Positions 1 to 8,431 of a DNA stretch of 34,465 bases are shown piece after piece (position 1 is the stretch's first letter; the number at the start of each line of letters is the position of its first letter). The notes under the pieces are model-generated. The model did no database searches. It saw nothing but the letters and a program-made list of their open reading frames with translations, and had not been told where the DNA came from. Source of the stretch: JBBDWK01 sp040902885 (GTDB lineage: Bacteria; Acidobacteriota; Terriglobia; Bryobacterales; Bryobacteraceae); the NCBI GenBank assembly GCA_040902885.1, contig JBBDWK010000033.1, positions 1-34,465 on the forward strand, in the 5' to 3' direction. A program made the position numbers and the translations under genes.

Positions 1-59
1 ACCTGCTGCCTTTTTGTTGACACCAATGTCCCTTTAATTATGCGCGGCTGTATAGGACC

Positions 60-1370
60 ATGAACAGAAGAGAGTTTCTTTCCACGCCACTCGTGAGCGC
101 TGCAACGACAGCTTCATCTGCCTTGGCGCAGGAATCTCCGCGATACGATACGGTCCTTAAAGGTGGGCACGTTATCGATTTGGCCAACCAGATTAATCAG
201 CGGATGGATGTCGCCGTGCTGGACGGGAAAATAGCTCGGGTGGACCGAAATATTCCAGGCTCCGAGGGGAAGGAAACTGTTAATGTTTCGGGCTACTATG
301 TTACGCCTGGCTTGATCGACCTGCACATCTGTTGTTATTACACCCGGCTTGACCTAACTCCGTCTGTCATTGCCGATCATCATTGCTTACCTTCGGGGGT
401 CACCACATGCTGCGACGGCGGAACCGCAGGAGCCAATAACTTCGAAGATTTCAAGAAGATCATCGACCGCTCGAAAATGAGAATCCTTTCGTTCCTGAAT
501 ATTGCGGCTCCCGGCGCGGAGGCTAACCGAGCGGAGCAGGATCCCTCTCAGTTTAAAATACAGCTTGCGGCGGATACCGCCAGGAAATACCCCAATCTTA
601 TCGTCGGATTCAAGACCGGCCATTATGGAGGGACTTTTAGTGATACGCGCCTCCCCTGGGCGTCGGTCGACGCCGTTGTCGAGGCTGGCCGGTTGACTGG
701 GCTGCCTGTATTGGCGGACTTCACTCCGATGCCGGCCCAGGGGAAATTCCCCGCAAGGAGCTACCGTGAATTCCTCCTCGAGAAAATGCGTCCGGGCGAC
801 ATTGTGACTCACTGTCTGGCAGATCGTTATGCCTACCTGACGGAAACCGGCAAGTTGAATCCGGATGTGACCAAAGCGAGGGCGCGAGGTGTAAAGTTCG
901 ACCTTGGGCATGCCGCCGGGAGTTTCACACTGAGGCGGGTGGTGCCTGCGGTTCAGCAGGGCTTTATTCCCGATTCCATTAGCGCAGACCTGTTTTCGGA
1001 TACACCATATACAGTAGGCATCAGTCTGGCGAATGTGATGTCGAAGTTCCTCTGTCTGGGAGTACCGTTGGAGGATATTATCCGGCGCACCACGGTGAAT
1101 CCCGCTCAGATGATTCACCGTCCCGAGCTGGGTAACTTGAGTGTTGGATCGACGGCTGACATCGCCGTGCTTGAAATCGTTAAAGGGAAGTTCGCCTATC
1201 TCGGTTCTGGCGGCGGGAAGATCGAAGGCAATCAGAAACTCCAGTGTGTTATGACAATGTTCGGCGGCAAGATCCTATATGATCACCCGTACGCTCTGAG
1301 TATCCCTTTATGGCAAGACATCCCGAAAGAGTCGCGGTATTGGGCCGACACAACGAGGCAGAAATTCTGA
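60..1370 (+). CDS. Tat-exported amidohydrolase / dihydroorotase-like deacetylase with altered metal motif
   Basis: The 436-residue product starts with a twin-arginine signal (RREFL at residues 3-7, Ala-rich stretch, likely cleavage after ALA-Q), so it should be exported folded. The rest is an amidohydrolase-superfamily TIM barrel closest to the dihydroorotase/N-acyl-amino-acid deacetylase group: GLIDLH at 84-89, a candidate carbamylated lysine K185 in GFKTGHYGG, metal-binding histidines H251 (VTHC) and H284 (LGHA), and the catalytic aspartate D310 (ISADLF). The usual H-x-H pair is H89-I-C91 here, so the second metal histidine is a cysteine. The exact substrate is not readable. An AGGA-like ribosome site lies just before the ATG. 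A TTGACA hexamer at 17-22 could be a -35 box, but the -10 is poor. The gene precedes a TonB receptor by 108 bp on the same strand, which suggests but does not prove a shared substrate. Confidence 0.85.
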   Translation: MNRREFLSTPLVSAATTASSALAQESPRYDTVLKGGHVIDLANQINQRMDVAVLDGKIARVDRNIPGSEGKETVNVSGYYVTPGLIDLHICCYYTRLDLTPSVIADHHCLPSGVTTCCDGGTAGANNFEDFKKIIDRSKMRILSFLNIAAPGAEANRAEQDPSQFKIQLAADTARKYPNLIVGFKTGHYGGTFSDTRLPWASVDAVVEAGRLTGLPVLADFTPMPAQGKFPARSYREFLLEKMRPGDIVTHCLADRYAYLTETGKLNPDVTKARARGVKFDLGHAAGSFTLRRVVPAVQQGFIPDSISADLFSDTPYTVGISLANVMSKFLCLGVPLEDIIRRTTVNPAQMIHRPELGNLSVGSTADIAVLEIVKGKFAYLGSGGGKIEGNQKLQCVMTMFGGKILYDHPYALSIPLWQDIPKESRYWADTTRQKF

Positions 1371-1478
1371 CCCGGATAGGGAAGAATGCCCCGTGTGGCG
1401 TCACGGCCCGTGTGCTCGATGCACGGCCGCAGACTACCGTCCCTTGCTTTTATCGGCCGGTAACGTGATATTTAGATC

Positions 1479-4400
1479 ATGTCTCGCTTCAGGTTGTTTT
1501 TTGCGCTTTTCGTCGGCGCAGCGGCTCCACTTCCGCTGTTCGCCCAGGCAGTCACCGCTACCGTCGTTGGAAACGTGACCGATCCCTCCGGGGCCTCCGT
1601 TCCAGCGGCCAAGGTAACCATTCAAAACCAGCAGACCAATCAGACCCGAACGTCCGCCACGGATTCCTCGGGCAAGTACGAATTTTCCTTTCTTCCGATC
1701 GGCCCTTACAACTTGCTCGTGGAAGCCTCCGGATTCCAGCGGGCCGAGGTGAGCGGCTTTCAGTTGAGCGTGGACCAGGTGGCCCGCGTCGACGTGAAGC
1801 TCACCATCGGGCAGGCGGCGGAGAGCATCCGCGTGGAAGCGGGCGCGATTCTGATGCAGACCGAGAACGCCACCGTCGGCACGGTCATCGACAGCCAGAA
1901 GGTGGTCGAGCTGCCGCTCAACGGCCGGTCGTTCGTGCAGCTCGCCTTGCTCACGCCGGGCGTCAATCCGGGCACCCCGGGCAGCATTACGGTGCGCCGG
2001 TTGCGCGGATCCGTGGGACAGGCCGTGGGCATGTCCGCCAACGGCGCCCGCGATACGCAGAACCGCTTTTACTATGACGGCATCGAAGCCATGGATCTGG
2101 ACAGCTACAGCTTCAGTTTCTCGCCGTCCATCGACGCCATCAGTGAGTTCAAGGTGCAGAGCAGCACGTATTCGGCCGACGTCGGCGGCGCGCCGGGCGG
2201 CCAGGTGAACCTGCAAACCAAGAGCGGCGCCAACGCGTTCCACGGCACGGCGTGGGAGTTCAACCGGAACGACCGTTTTACTGCATTGAACGGCTTCCAG
2301 CCGCGCACCGCGGATGCCAAGCCGCCGCGCCTCAACCGCAATCAGTACGGCGCGAATATCGGCGGGCCGGTCTTCGTCCCCAAAATATTCAACGGCAAAG
2401 ACAAGACGTTTTTCTTCTTCAACTGGGAAGCCGGGCGCCAGGTTGCCGGCTCGTTCGGCGGACAGGCGCTGGTTCCTCCCGCTCCATTGCGCACAGGCGA
2501 CTTCTCCGGAGTCGCGGCGCAAATCATCGATCCTTTAAGCGGCCTGCCGTTCCCGAACAACGTGATTCCGTCCAACCGGATCGCGGGTTACGCGAGCAAA
2601 TTTTTGGATGGCTTCGTGCCCGCGCCGAACACCAACGAGCCGGGCATCAACTACCGTGGTCCCCGCGCCGCCGCGCCGATCACTCAAAACCAGTACGTCG
2701 CGCGGCTCGACCATACCTTTTCCTCGACCGACAGCATCTCCGGGAGCTACATCTACAACATCCAGGACGACGACACGGTCCCGCTTTTCGGCTTCGATTC
2801 GCGCGGCAACCGGGGACGCGCCCAGAACTTGAGCCTGACCGAGATTCACGTTTTCTCGCCCAGCATCGTGAACGAACTGCGCGCCGGCTGGCACCGGTTC
2901 TTCGAGCACGAATTCTTCGGCTCCACGGACAAGCCGGAGTTTGACGTTGCCAACATCATCGGCATTCCCGGCGTGGCTACGCGGCCCCGCGACTTTGGCG
3001 CACCGACCTTCACCGCGGGCTATGTGCTGCCAACCGTGCGCGGCATCGGACCGCGCGACCGCCTGAACCAACTCTGGCAGGTGGCCGATAACATCTCCAT
3101 CCGCAAGGGAAGTCATTTTCTGAAGCTGGGAGCTTTGGTTGCGCGCCGCAACTGGACGTTCGATGAGGCGGTGAATCCCCGCGGGTCGTTCGGCTTCGAT
3201 GGCACGGTGACCGCGCGAGCCGCCGCTCCCACGCGCGATCATCAGTTTGCCGAGTTCCTGCTGGGACTCGCGACTACCGCGCAAGTAAGCGTGGAGCCGT
3301 TTGCCACGCGCATGAACAATTTCTGGCATGCCTATTATTTCCAGGACGACTGGAAGGTTCTGCCGAACCTGACCCTCAACTTCGGGATGCGCTACGAGTA
3401 CTACCAGCCGCCCAAGCAGCGCGGGAAGGCCACGAACTTCGACTTGAATGGCTTTGTTCCGGTTCGCCAGACCTACACCGGCTTCCCCGATATTCCCGAT
3501 ACCACCGATCGGCCAAGGGCGCTGGTCTATCCCGACCGCAACGACTTCGGGCCGCGCTTCGGCTTCGCCTACAGCGTACCCGGCATGCGCGATCTAGTGC
3601 TGCGCGGCGGCTACGGCATCTACTATACGCCTGAGATCACCAATTCCTGGACAACGCTAACGCTCAATCCCCCGATCGTTCAGACCTTCGGCTTCACCGG
3701 AAATGCGAATAATCCGATCGCCGTGGAGCAGGCGTTTCGGGGTCAGGGCCAGACGCAGGTGGGACTTTTCGGCTCCGGCGCCGTCGACCCGCACCTGCGA
3801 ACCAGCTACACGCAGCAGTGGAATTTCACGCTGCAGAAGCGGCTGCCGAAGGATGTTTATCTGGACTTGGGCTATGTCGGTTCCAAAGGCACTCGGCTGA
3901 CGGCCACGTTCGACGGCAACCGGCCGCTCGAAATCGTTACGCCCGGACCCGGCGTGCCGTCCATTGCGAGCCGCCGGCCGTTCCAGGGTTTCAACAACAT
4001 CAACACCACCAAATCCATCGGCAGCTCGAGTTACCACTCCTTGCAAACCAAGGTGGAGCGCCGTGTGGCGCGCGGGCTCTCGATTCTCGGCGCTTACACA
4101 TGGTCCAAGAGTTTGAGCAACGCCGACATCAGCAGCGTCGGCGGCGGCAGCTTCCTCGCCGCCATTCAGGATTACAACGACCTGCGGGGCAGCCGGGCGC
4201 CCTCGGCCTTCGACATCCGGCACCGGCTCTCCATGGCGGCCATTTACGACGTGCCGCTTTTCCGGAACAACCCATACGCGGCGGTTCGGACGATACTGGG
4301 CGGATGGCAACTGGGCACGATCATCACCCAGCAGACCGGCTTCGCGGCGGCGCTTGCCGGAGTAGTGGACACGACGGGAACGGGAGTGGTCTCGCGCCCC

Positions 4401-4769
4401 AACGCCGTTGCCGGCCAGGAGGCCATGCTGCCTCGCGACCAGAGGACCCGCGCGCGCTGGTTCAATACCGCGGCTTTCGCGCTTCCGACGCCGGGCAGCT
4501 TTGGCTCCGCGTCGCGGCATCCCATTCATCTGCCGGGAATCAATCAGGTAGATTTCTCGGCCAACAAGGCCTTCCGATTTAAGGAGTCCCACCAGGTGCA
4601 GTTGCGCGCGGAGTTCTTCAACTTCTTCAACCACGTGAACCTCGGCGCGCCGGGCCTGAACATCCGCGACCCCGATAACTTCGGGCGCATCACCAGCACC
4701 AACCAGGGTGCGGCCGGAATGCCGGGCGACTCTCGCGTGGTGCAGTTCGGGTTGAAATATTCCTTCTAA
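1479..4769 (+). CDS. Oar-like TonB-dependent receptor with N-terminal carboxypeptidase-regulatory domain
   Basis: A 1,096-residue outer-membrane protein. Residues 1-22 are a signal peptide ending FAQ-A. Residues about 26-105 form a CarboxypepD_reg (transthyretin-like) domain (GNVTDPSGASVPAAKV, then SGKYEFSFLPIGPY). A plug domain with VVELPLNGRSFVQL and SANGARDTQNRFYYDG follows, then a long beta-barrel. The chain ends VQFGLKYSF with the C-terminal phenylalanine typical of outer-membrane barrels. This architecture belongs to the Oar/TonB-dependent receptor group, strongly expanded in Acidobacteria, which imports large or scarce nutrients. I see no clear TonB box. The ligand is unknown. The upstream amidohydrolase is a possible functional partner. 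The ATG is chosen because it directly precedes the signal peptide. Confidence 0.9.
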   Translation: MSRFRLFFALFVGAAAPLPLFAQAVTATVVGNVTDPSGASVPAAKVTIQNQQTNQTRTSATDSSGKYEFSFLPIGPYNLLVEASGFQRAEVSGFQLSVDQVARVDVKLTIGQAAESIRVEAGAILMQTENATVGTVIDSQKVVELPLNGRSFVQLALLTPGVNPGTPGSITVRRLRGSVGQAVGMSANGARDTQNRFYYDGIEAMDLDSYSFSFSPSIDAISEFKVQSSTYSADVGGAPGGQVNLQTKSGANAFHGTAWEFNRNDRFTALNGFQPRTADAKPPRLNRNQYGANIGGPVFVPKIFNGKDKTFFFFNWEAGRQVAGSFGGQALVPPAPLRTGDFSGVAAQIIDPLSGLPFPNNVIPSNRIAGYASKFLDGFVPAPNTNEPGINYRGPRAAAPITQNQYVARLDHTFSSTDSISGSYIYNIQDDDTVPLFGFDSRGNRGRAQNLSLTEIHVFSPSIVNELRAGWHRFFEHEFFGSTDKPEFDVANIIGIPGVATRPRDFGAPTFTAGYVLPTVRGIGPRDRLNQLWQVADNISIRKGSHFLKLGALVARRNWTFDEAVNPRGSFGFDGTVTARAAAPTRDHQFAEFLLGLATTAQVSVEPFATRMNNFWHAYYFQDDWKVLPNLTLNFGMRYEYYQPPKQRGKATNFDLNGFVPVRQTYTGFPDIPDTTDRPRALVYPDRNDFGPRFGFAYSVPGMRDLVLRGGYGIYYTPEITNSWTTLTLNPPIVQTFGFTGNANNPIAVEQAFRGQGQTQVGLFGSGAVDPHLRTSYTQQWNFTLQKRLPKDVYLDLGYVGSKGTRLTATFDGNRPLEIVTPGPGVPSIASRRPFQGFNNINTTKSIGSSSYHSLQTKVERRVARGLSILGAYTWSKSLSNADISSVGGGSFLAAIQDYNDLRGSRAPSAFDIRHRLSMAAIYDVPLFRNNPYAAVRTILGGWQLGTIITQQTGFAAALAGVVDTTGTGVVSRPNAVAGQEAMLPRDQRTRARWFNTAAFALPTPGSFGSASRHPIHLPGINQVDFSANKAFRFKESHQVQLRAEFFNFFNHVNLGAPGLNIRDPDNFGRITSTNQGAAGMPGDSRVVQFGLKYSF

Positions 4770-4771
4770 GG

Positions 4772-4796
4772 CCGCCGGGGCGGTTCAAATCTTTTC
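4772..4796 (+). terminator. Possible short terminator between convergent genes
   Basis: The 27-bp gap between the receptor stop and the convergent DUF2203 stop holds CCGC-CGGG-GCGG (4772-4783) followed by a T-rich stretch with TCTTTTC. The stem is only four base pairs and the T run is not continuous, so this is a weak candidate. Confidence 0.2.
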
Positions 4797-5237
4797 TCAG
4801 TTTGGCGGATCGCCCCGATGGTTCTCCAGGAACTCCCGGTCGATTGCCTTGCGGCCCGAAAAGCCCTCCTGCGTGCCGTGCCAGAACCCGATGCCGGTCT
4901 CGCCGAGCTTCCAGCATAAATAGACTTCTTCGCCACGGAACAGGGTCGGGAAATCCACCAGACCGACGTCGAGGTCCTTAATCAGGCAGCCGATCTCCTG
5001 GATGCGCTCGATTGCGCTGCGGAGGCCTTCCGCACTGCGGTCGCGCGTCGTCTTCCGCTCGATGACGAAGCCGCGGTTTACCAGCGAGCCGCCGGCGATC
5101 GTGACGCGCCGGGCCAGCGCGTTCAGCATGCCTTCCGCCTCTTCGTACTCGGACTTCAACTCGATTGCCCTCCGGATCGACCGGTCCACATCGGGAAGAA
5201 GCCGCTCGGCTTCGGACAGCGTGAAACGTCTTGCCAT
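4797..5237 (-). CDS. DUF2203 family protein
   Basis: The 146-residue product begins MARRFTLSEAERLLPDV, the typical opening of DUF2203 proteins. A helical, coiled-coil-like N-terminal half follows (residues 20-90, many Arg/Glu), then the conserved tail with DVGLVDFPTLFRGEEVYLCW and EGFSGRKAID. The family has no established function. The frame is open upstream to 5507, but that part reads through yjbQ in another frame. The ATG at 5237 is chosen because the family begins there and it sits two bases after the yjbQ stop codon. No Shine-Dalgarno is visible, so translation is probably coupled to yjbQ. It is the last gene of the ispG-yjbQ-DUF2203 run. Confidence 0.8.
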   Translation of the reverse strand: MARRFTLSEAERLLPDVDRSIRRAIELKSEYEEAEGMLNALARRVTIAGGSLVNRGFVIERKTTRDRSAEGLRSAIERIQEIGCLIKDLDVGLVDFPTLFRGEEVYLCWKLGETGIGFWHGTQEGFSGRKAIDREFLENHRGDPPN

Positions 5238-5239
5238 CG

Positions 5240-5752
5240 CTAGATGCCCGAAACCTGAACGGACATGGTGCGGTTCCGGGGACCGTCGAATTCGGCCAGG
5301 ATGATGCTCTGCCACGTGCCCAGCAGCACGCAGGAGTTGCGGACCTGAAGGCAGAGAGTCTGCCCCATCAACATGCCCCGCAGGTGCGAGTCGGCGTTCT
5401 GGCGTTCGCAGTCGGAGTGCTCGGGATCGTTGTGCCGCCAGTACGAATCGCGCGCAACGACCTGCTCCAGAAAAGTTCTCACGTCCTGAAGGAGCGCGTC
5501 CTGCCACTCGTTGATGAACACGGCTGTCGTGGTGTGGAGCGATTGCAGGTGCACGATGCCGTCGCGGACGCCGCTCTTGCGGACGATCTCATTGACGCGG
5601 TCCGTGATATTGATCAATTGCGTGCGATCGTTCGTAATCCAGTCGACAACGCGGTTGAAGATCTTGAAAGCTCCCTGGCCGGCGGGCATGACAGAAGCTC
5701 CCTGATCTCCATTGATTTCCATCTCCGCGGCAACTGGCTTCGGCATGCTCAT
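5240..5752 (-). CDS. yjbQ: YjbQ/UPF0047 family protein (secondary thiamine-phosphate synthase-like)
   Basis: The 170-residue product carries the YjbQ/UPF0047 signature: SLHTTTAVFINEW (H73), YWRHNDPEHSD (H107), NADSHLRGMLMG (H123) and LLGTWQSIILAEFDGPR. Members bind a metal through these histidines. Some replace thiamine-phosphate synthase when overproduced, so the true reaction is unsettled. The N-terminus is about 25-30 residues longer than in most members. The start is supported by AAGGAG seven bases upstream of the ATG. It lies 38 bp after ispG and 2 bp before the DUF2203 gene, so the three are probably cotranscribed. A ThiO-like glycine oxidase lies about 23 kb away, but no closer thiamine gene is visible. 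Confidence 0.85.
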   Translation of the reverse strand: MSMPKPVAAEMEINGDQGASVMPAGQGAFKIFNRVVDWITNDRTQLINITDRVNEIVRKSGVRDGIVHLQSLHTTTAVFINEWQDALLQDVRTFLEQVVARDSYWRHNDPEHSDCERQNADSHLRGMLMGQTLCLQVRNSCVLLGTWQSIILAEFDGPRNRTMSVQVSGI

Positions 5753-5790
5753 CGAAACTCCTTGACTATGACCCGATTATATCAGCGCTT

Positions 5791-7005
5791 TCATGCATAT
5801 CGGGTCGATACGTACCGGTCCAATATTTCTATGAATTCGGCAACAATGCGCTCGCCGCGCAGCGTGGTCGTCAATCTGCCATCGACGAAAACCGGAGCTG
5901 TCGGCTCCTCGAACGTTCCCGGAAGCGAGATGCCGATGTCGGCATGTTTGGACTCGCCTGGACCGTTCACCACGCAGCCCATCACGGCTACCTTCATGGA
6001 TTCCACGCCCGCATGCTTCTCCTTCCATACCGGCATCTGGTCGCGAAGATAGGTCTGAATCTGGCCTGCCATGTCCTGAAAGAAGGTGCTTGTGGTGCGG
6101 CCGCAGCCGGGGCATGCCGTCACCTGCGGCGTAAAACTCCGAATGCCGAGCGACTGCAGAATCTGCTGGGAAACGGCAACCTCTTCCGTCCGGTCGCCGT
6201 TCGGCAGAGGGGTCAGCGATGCGCGAATCGTATCGCCGATGCCTTCCTGCAACAGGACCGCAAGTGCGGCCGTGGTGGCGACAATGCCCTTGGCTCCCAG
6301 GCCGGCTTCAGTGAGGCCGAGGTGCAGCGGGTAGTCGCACCGCGCGGCGAGCGGCCGGTAGACGTCGATGAGATCCTGCACGCCGCTGACCTTCGCACTG
6401 AGGATAATCTTGTCGTGGGCGAGACCGTAGCGCTCGGCCGCGTGGGCGGACTCGAGCGCGCTCACCACAATCGCGTCCAGCGTCACCTCGCGCGCGTCCT
6501 TCGGCTCCGGCAAGGCCGAATTCTCATCCATCATGCGCGTGAGCAGCGCCTGATCGAGCGAGCCCCAGTTGACGCCGATGCGCACCGGGCGGTCGTACTC
6601 GATGGCGGCGTCAATCATGATCCGGAAATTGTCGTCGTGCTTCCGGCCGATGTTCACGTTGCCCGGATTGATGCGGTACTTCGCCAGCGCGCGCGCGCAC
6701 TCCGGATACTTTCGCAGCAGAATATGGCCGTTGTAGTGGAAGTCCCCGATAATTGGCACGCGGACGCCAAACTTGTCGAGGCAGTCCACGATCTTCGGAA
6801 CGGCCGCCGCGGCCCGGTCCGTGTTCACGGTCACGCGGACCAGTTCGGAACCCGCGCGCGCCAGCGCCATCACCTGGTTGACGGTGGAAGCGACATCGGC
6901 GGTATCCGTGTTCGTCATGGACTGCACGACGATGGGATGCGCCCCCCCGGCCTTGACTCCCGCGATATCCACGACCGTCGCCTTACGGCGCCGGATCTCC
7001 GCCAT
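5791..7005 (-). CDS. ispG: 4-hydroxy-3-methylbut-2-enyl-diphosphate synthase, flavodoxin-dependent type
   Basis: The 404-residue product is IspG (GcpE), the iron-sulfur enzyme that converts methylerythritol cyclodiphosphate to HMBPP in the MEP pathway in the cytoplasm. It has the compact bacterial layout without the inserted domain of plant-type enzymes. The N-terminal barrel begins at PIVVQSMTNTDTADV, with DFHYNGH and RINPGNVN motifs. The C-terminal cluster domain holds the three cysteine ligands C298, C301 (ACPGCGRT) and C344 (GCVVNGPGE), with E351 as the probable fourth ligand. Length is close to the family norm. A strong GGAGGAG site lies just before the ATG. It leads the ispG-yjbQ-DUF2203 run and is divergent from the metallo-hydrolase at 7099, with 93 bp between the starts. 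Confidence 0.97.
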   Translation of the reverse strand: MAEIRRRKATVVDIAGVKAGGAHPIVVQSMTNTDTADVASTVNQVMALARAGSELVRVTVNTDRAAAAVPKIVDCLDKFGVRVPIIGDFHYNGHILLRKYPECARALAKYRINPGNVNIGRKHDDNFRIMIDAAIEYDRPVRIGVNWGSLDQALLTRMMDENSALPEPKDAREVTLDAIVVSALESAHAAERYGLAHDKIILSAKVSGVQDLIDVYRPLAARCDYPLHLGLTEAGLGAKGIVATTAALAVLLQEGIGDTIRASLTPLPNGDRTEEVAVSQQILQSLGIRSFTPQVTACPGCGRTTSTFFQDMAGQIQTYLRDQMPVWKEKHAGVESMKVAVMGCVVNGPGESKHADIGISLPGTFEEPTAPVFVDGRLTTTLRGERIVAEFIEILDRYVSTRYA

Positions 7006-7098
7006 TCACTCCTCCGGAACGTATTTTCATGCTGATGGTTGGATTTGAACCCTGATTCTATCATTGCATCCAGCCTGCACTGCGGTAAACTGGCCACC

Positions 7099-8073
7099 AT
7101 GTACAGATCTCGCTTCCGGCTGTTGGCAGGGTTTGCCGTCCTCGCTTCGACCGCGTTTCTGGTAACGAAATCGGATGCGAAGCCCGACGAAGTGACGGCG
7201 ATTGCGAAGGGCGTCTGGTTCCGCGAAGGCGACATCAAGGGACACGGACACTGCAACAACATCATCATCGAAATGCGCGATTACCTGATCGTGGTGGACG
7301 CCAATTTCCCCAGCGGCGCCCGCAGGGCGCTGGCGGACGCGCGGAAAGTCTCCAGCAAGCCGGTGAAATACGTCTTTGACACGCACCATCACGGCGACCA
7401 CGCGTACGGCAACGCCGTGTGGACGGAAGCGGGCGCGACGACGCTGGCATATAAGGCGGTCGCCGAGGAGATGAAGCGCTACGAGCCGAAGCGGTGGCAG
7501 GAAGCCTCAGCCCAGCGCGAGGATGTCCGCGGCCTGAAGCTGGCCACGGCGCAGCCGCCGAAGCAGACTTTCGAGAAGAGCCCGCACGTGCTCGACGACG
7601 GCGCGCGCCGTGTGGAGTTCCACCACTTCGGCTGGGCGCACACGCGGGGCGACGGCTTCGTCTACCTGCCGAAGGAGAAAATCCTCTGCACGGGCGACGC
7701 CGTGACCAACGGGCCGTACAACTATACGGGAGACGGCCATATCGGCAACTGGCCCGATGTGATCCGCGGGGCGCGGAAGCTGGGTGTGGAGCGCGTGCTG
7801 CCGGGACATGGGACGCCCGGCGGCAAAGAGGTCCTGGACGGCGAGCTGGCATTCATGACGGAGCTGCATGGGAGCGTGAAGCAGGCCATCGCGCAGGGCA
7901 AGAAGCTCGGAGACCTGGTGAAGATGGATGGAGATAAGGCGGTTTCGACGACAGTGAAGCTTTCCCCGGCCGTGCAGAACTGGGTGGGCCAGGGGTTGCC
8001 CAACCAGGTGAGGGACGCCTACGAGGAGATCACGCAGGGCAAGCCGCACGGGGAGATTCTGGGCGGAAAGTAA
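7099..8073 (+). CDS. Exported metallo-beta-lactamase-fold hydrolase
   Basis: The 324-residue product has an N-terminal signal peptide (residues 1-27, ending SDA-K) and a complete MBL metal site: HHHGDH at 96-101, H181 (AHTRGD), D200 (CTGDA) and H237 (PGHG). The layout (YVFDTHHHGDHAYGNAVW) fits periplasmic MBL-fold hydrolases related to the quinoprotein-relay/SoxH-like group rather than clinical carbapenemases. The substrate is unknown. The frame is open from a TTG at 7039, but the ATG at 7099 is preferred because it starts directly at the basic n-region of the signal peptide. Divergent from ispG. Confidence 0.85.
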   Translation: MYRSRFRLLAGFAVLASTAFLVTKSDAKPDEVTAIAKGVWFREGDIKGHGHCNNIIIEMRDYLIVVDANFPSGARRALADARKVSSKPVKYVFDTHHHGDHAYGNAVWTEAGATTLAYKAVAEEMKRYEPKRWQEASAQREDVRGLKLATAQPPKQTFEKSPHVLDDGARRVEFHHFGWAHTRGDGFVYLPKEKILCTGDAVTNGPYNYTGDGHIGNWPDVIRGARKLGVERVLPGHGTPGGKEVLDGELAFMTELHGSVKQAIAQGKKLGDLVKMDGDKAVSTTVKLSPAVQNWVGQGLPNQVRDAYEEITQGKPHGEILGGK

Positions 8074-8164
8074 AAGGCTATTTCGTCATATCGACAGGTC
8101 CTTTCATCTTGGTGCGCTTGTGCTCGACCAACGGCTCGAACCGCGCGCGTCAGAAGGCGTGAAA

Positions 8165-8254
8165 CATTTGAAGCCGCGGATGAACGCCGATGAACGCTGA
8201 TTGAAAACAAAGCTCCTGTCAGCGTTCATCGGCGTTCATCCGCGGCTTCAAATG
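8165..8254. repeat. Perfect 36-bp inverted repeat with 18-nt loop
   Basis: Positions 8165-8200 and 8219-8254 are exact reverse complements over 36 bp, separated by 18 nt. Each arm contains an internal near-direct repeat (GATGAACGCC, GATGAACGCT) and a CCGCGG box. It is the main content of the 358-bp gene-free stretch 8074-8431, where I see no other coding signal. It would fold into a very stable hairpin and could terminate the preceding gene, although no T-run follows. The motif resembles interspersed palindromic repeats seen in acidobacterial genomes; that is from memory, not a search. Confidence 0.85.
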
Positions 8255-8393
8255 AATTGCTCACAGCTTCTCAGCAAGCGGCGAACACTGCGATGGGCGA
8301 TTGGATTGGGAGATCGCGTCTGTCCTGCCACATTGGTCGGATTTATTTCGTATTCTGGACTTCCAGCCCCCGGCGACTCCTCATTATCATTCA

Positions 8394-8412
8394 CGTACAG
8401 ATTTCCTGTACA
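8394..8412. promoter_or_regulatory. Operator-like palindrome and -10 region of the toxin-antitoxin operon
   Basis: GTACAG-N5-CTGTAC is a perfect inverted repeat at 8395-8411. It contains CGTACA (8394-8399) and TGTACA (8407-8412), two related hexamers centred 13 bp apart. A TACAAT -10-like box (8409-8414) overlaps the right half, 18 bp before the antitoxin ATG. YefM-YoeB of E. coli represses its own operon through TGTACA-core palindromes, so autoregulation here is likely. No good -35 box is visible. Confidence 0.55.
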
Positions 8413-8431
8413 ATATTGAAGAGGAAGTCCC

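Noticed and set aside
1434..2522. Long minus-strand frame opposite the TonB receptor (362 codons)
   Set aside because: It is antisense to a clear receptor gene, is full of Arg/Ala/His runs and has no domain; it is a GC-rich shadow frame.
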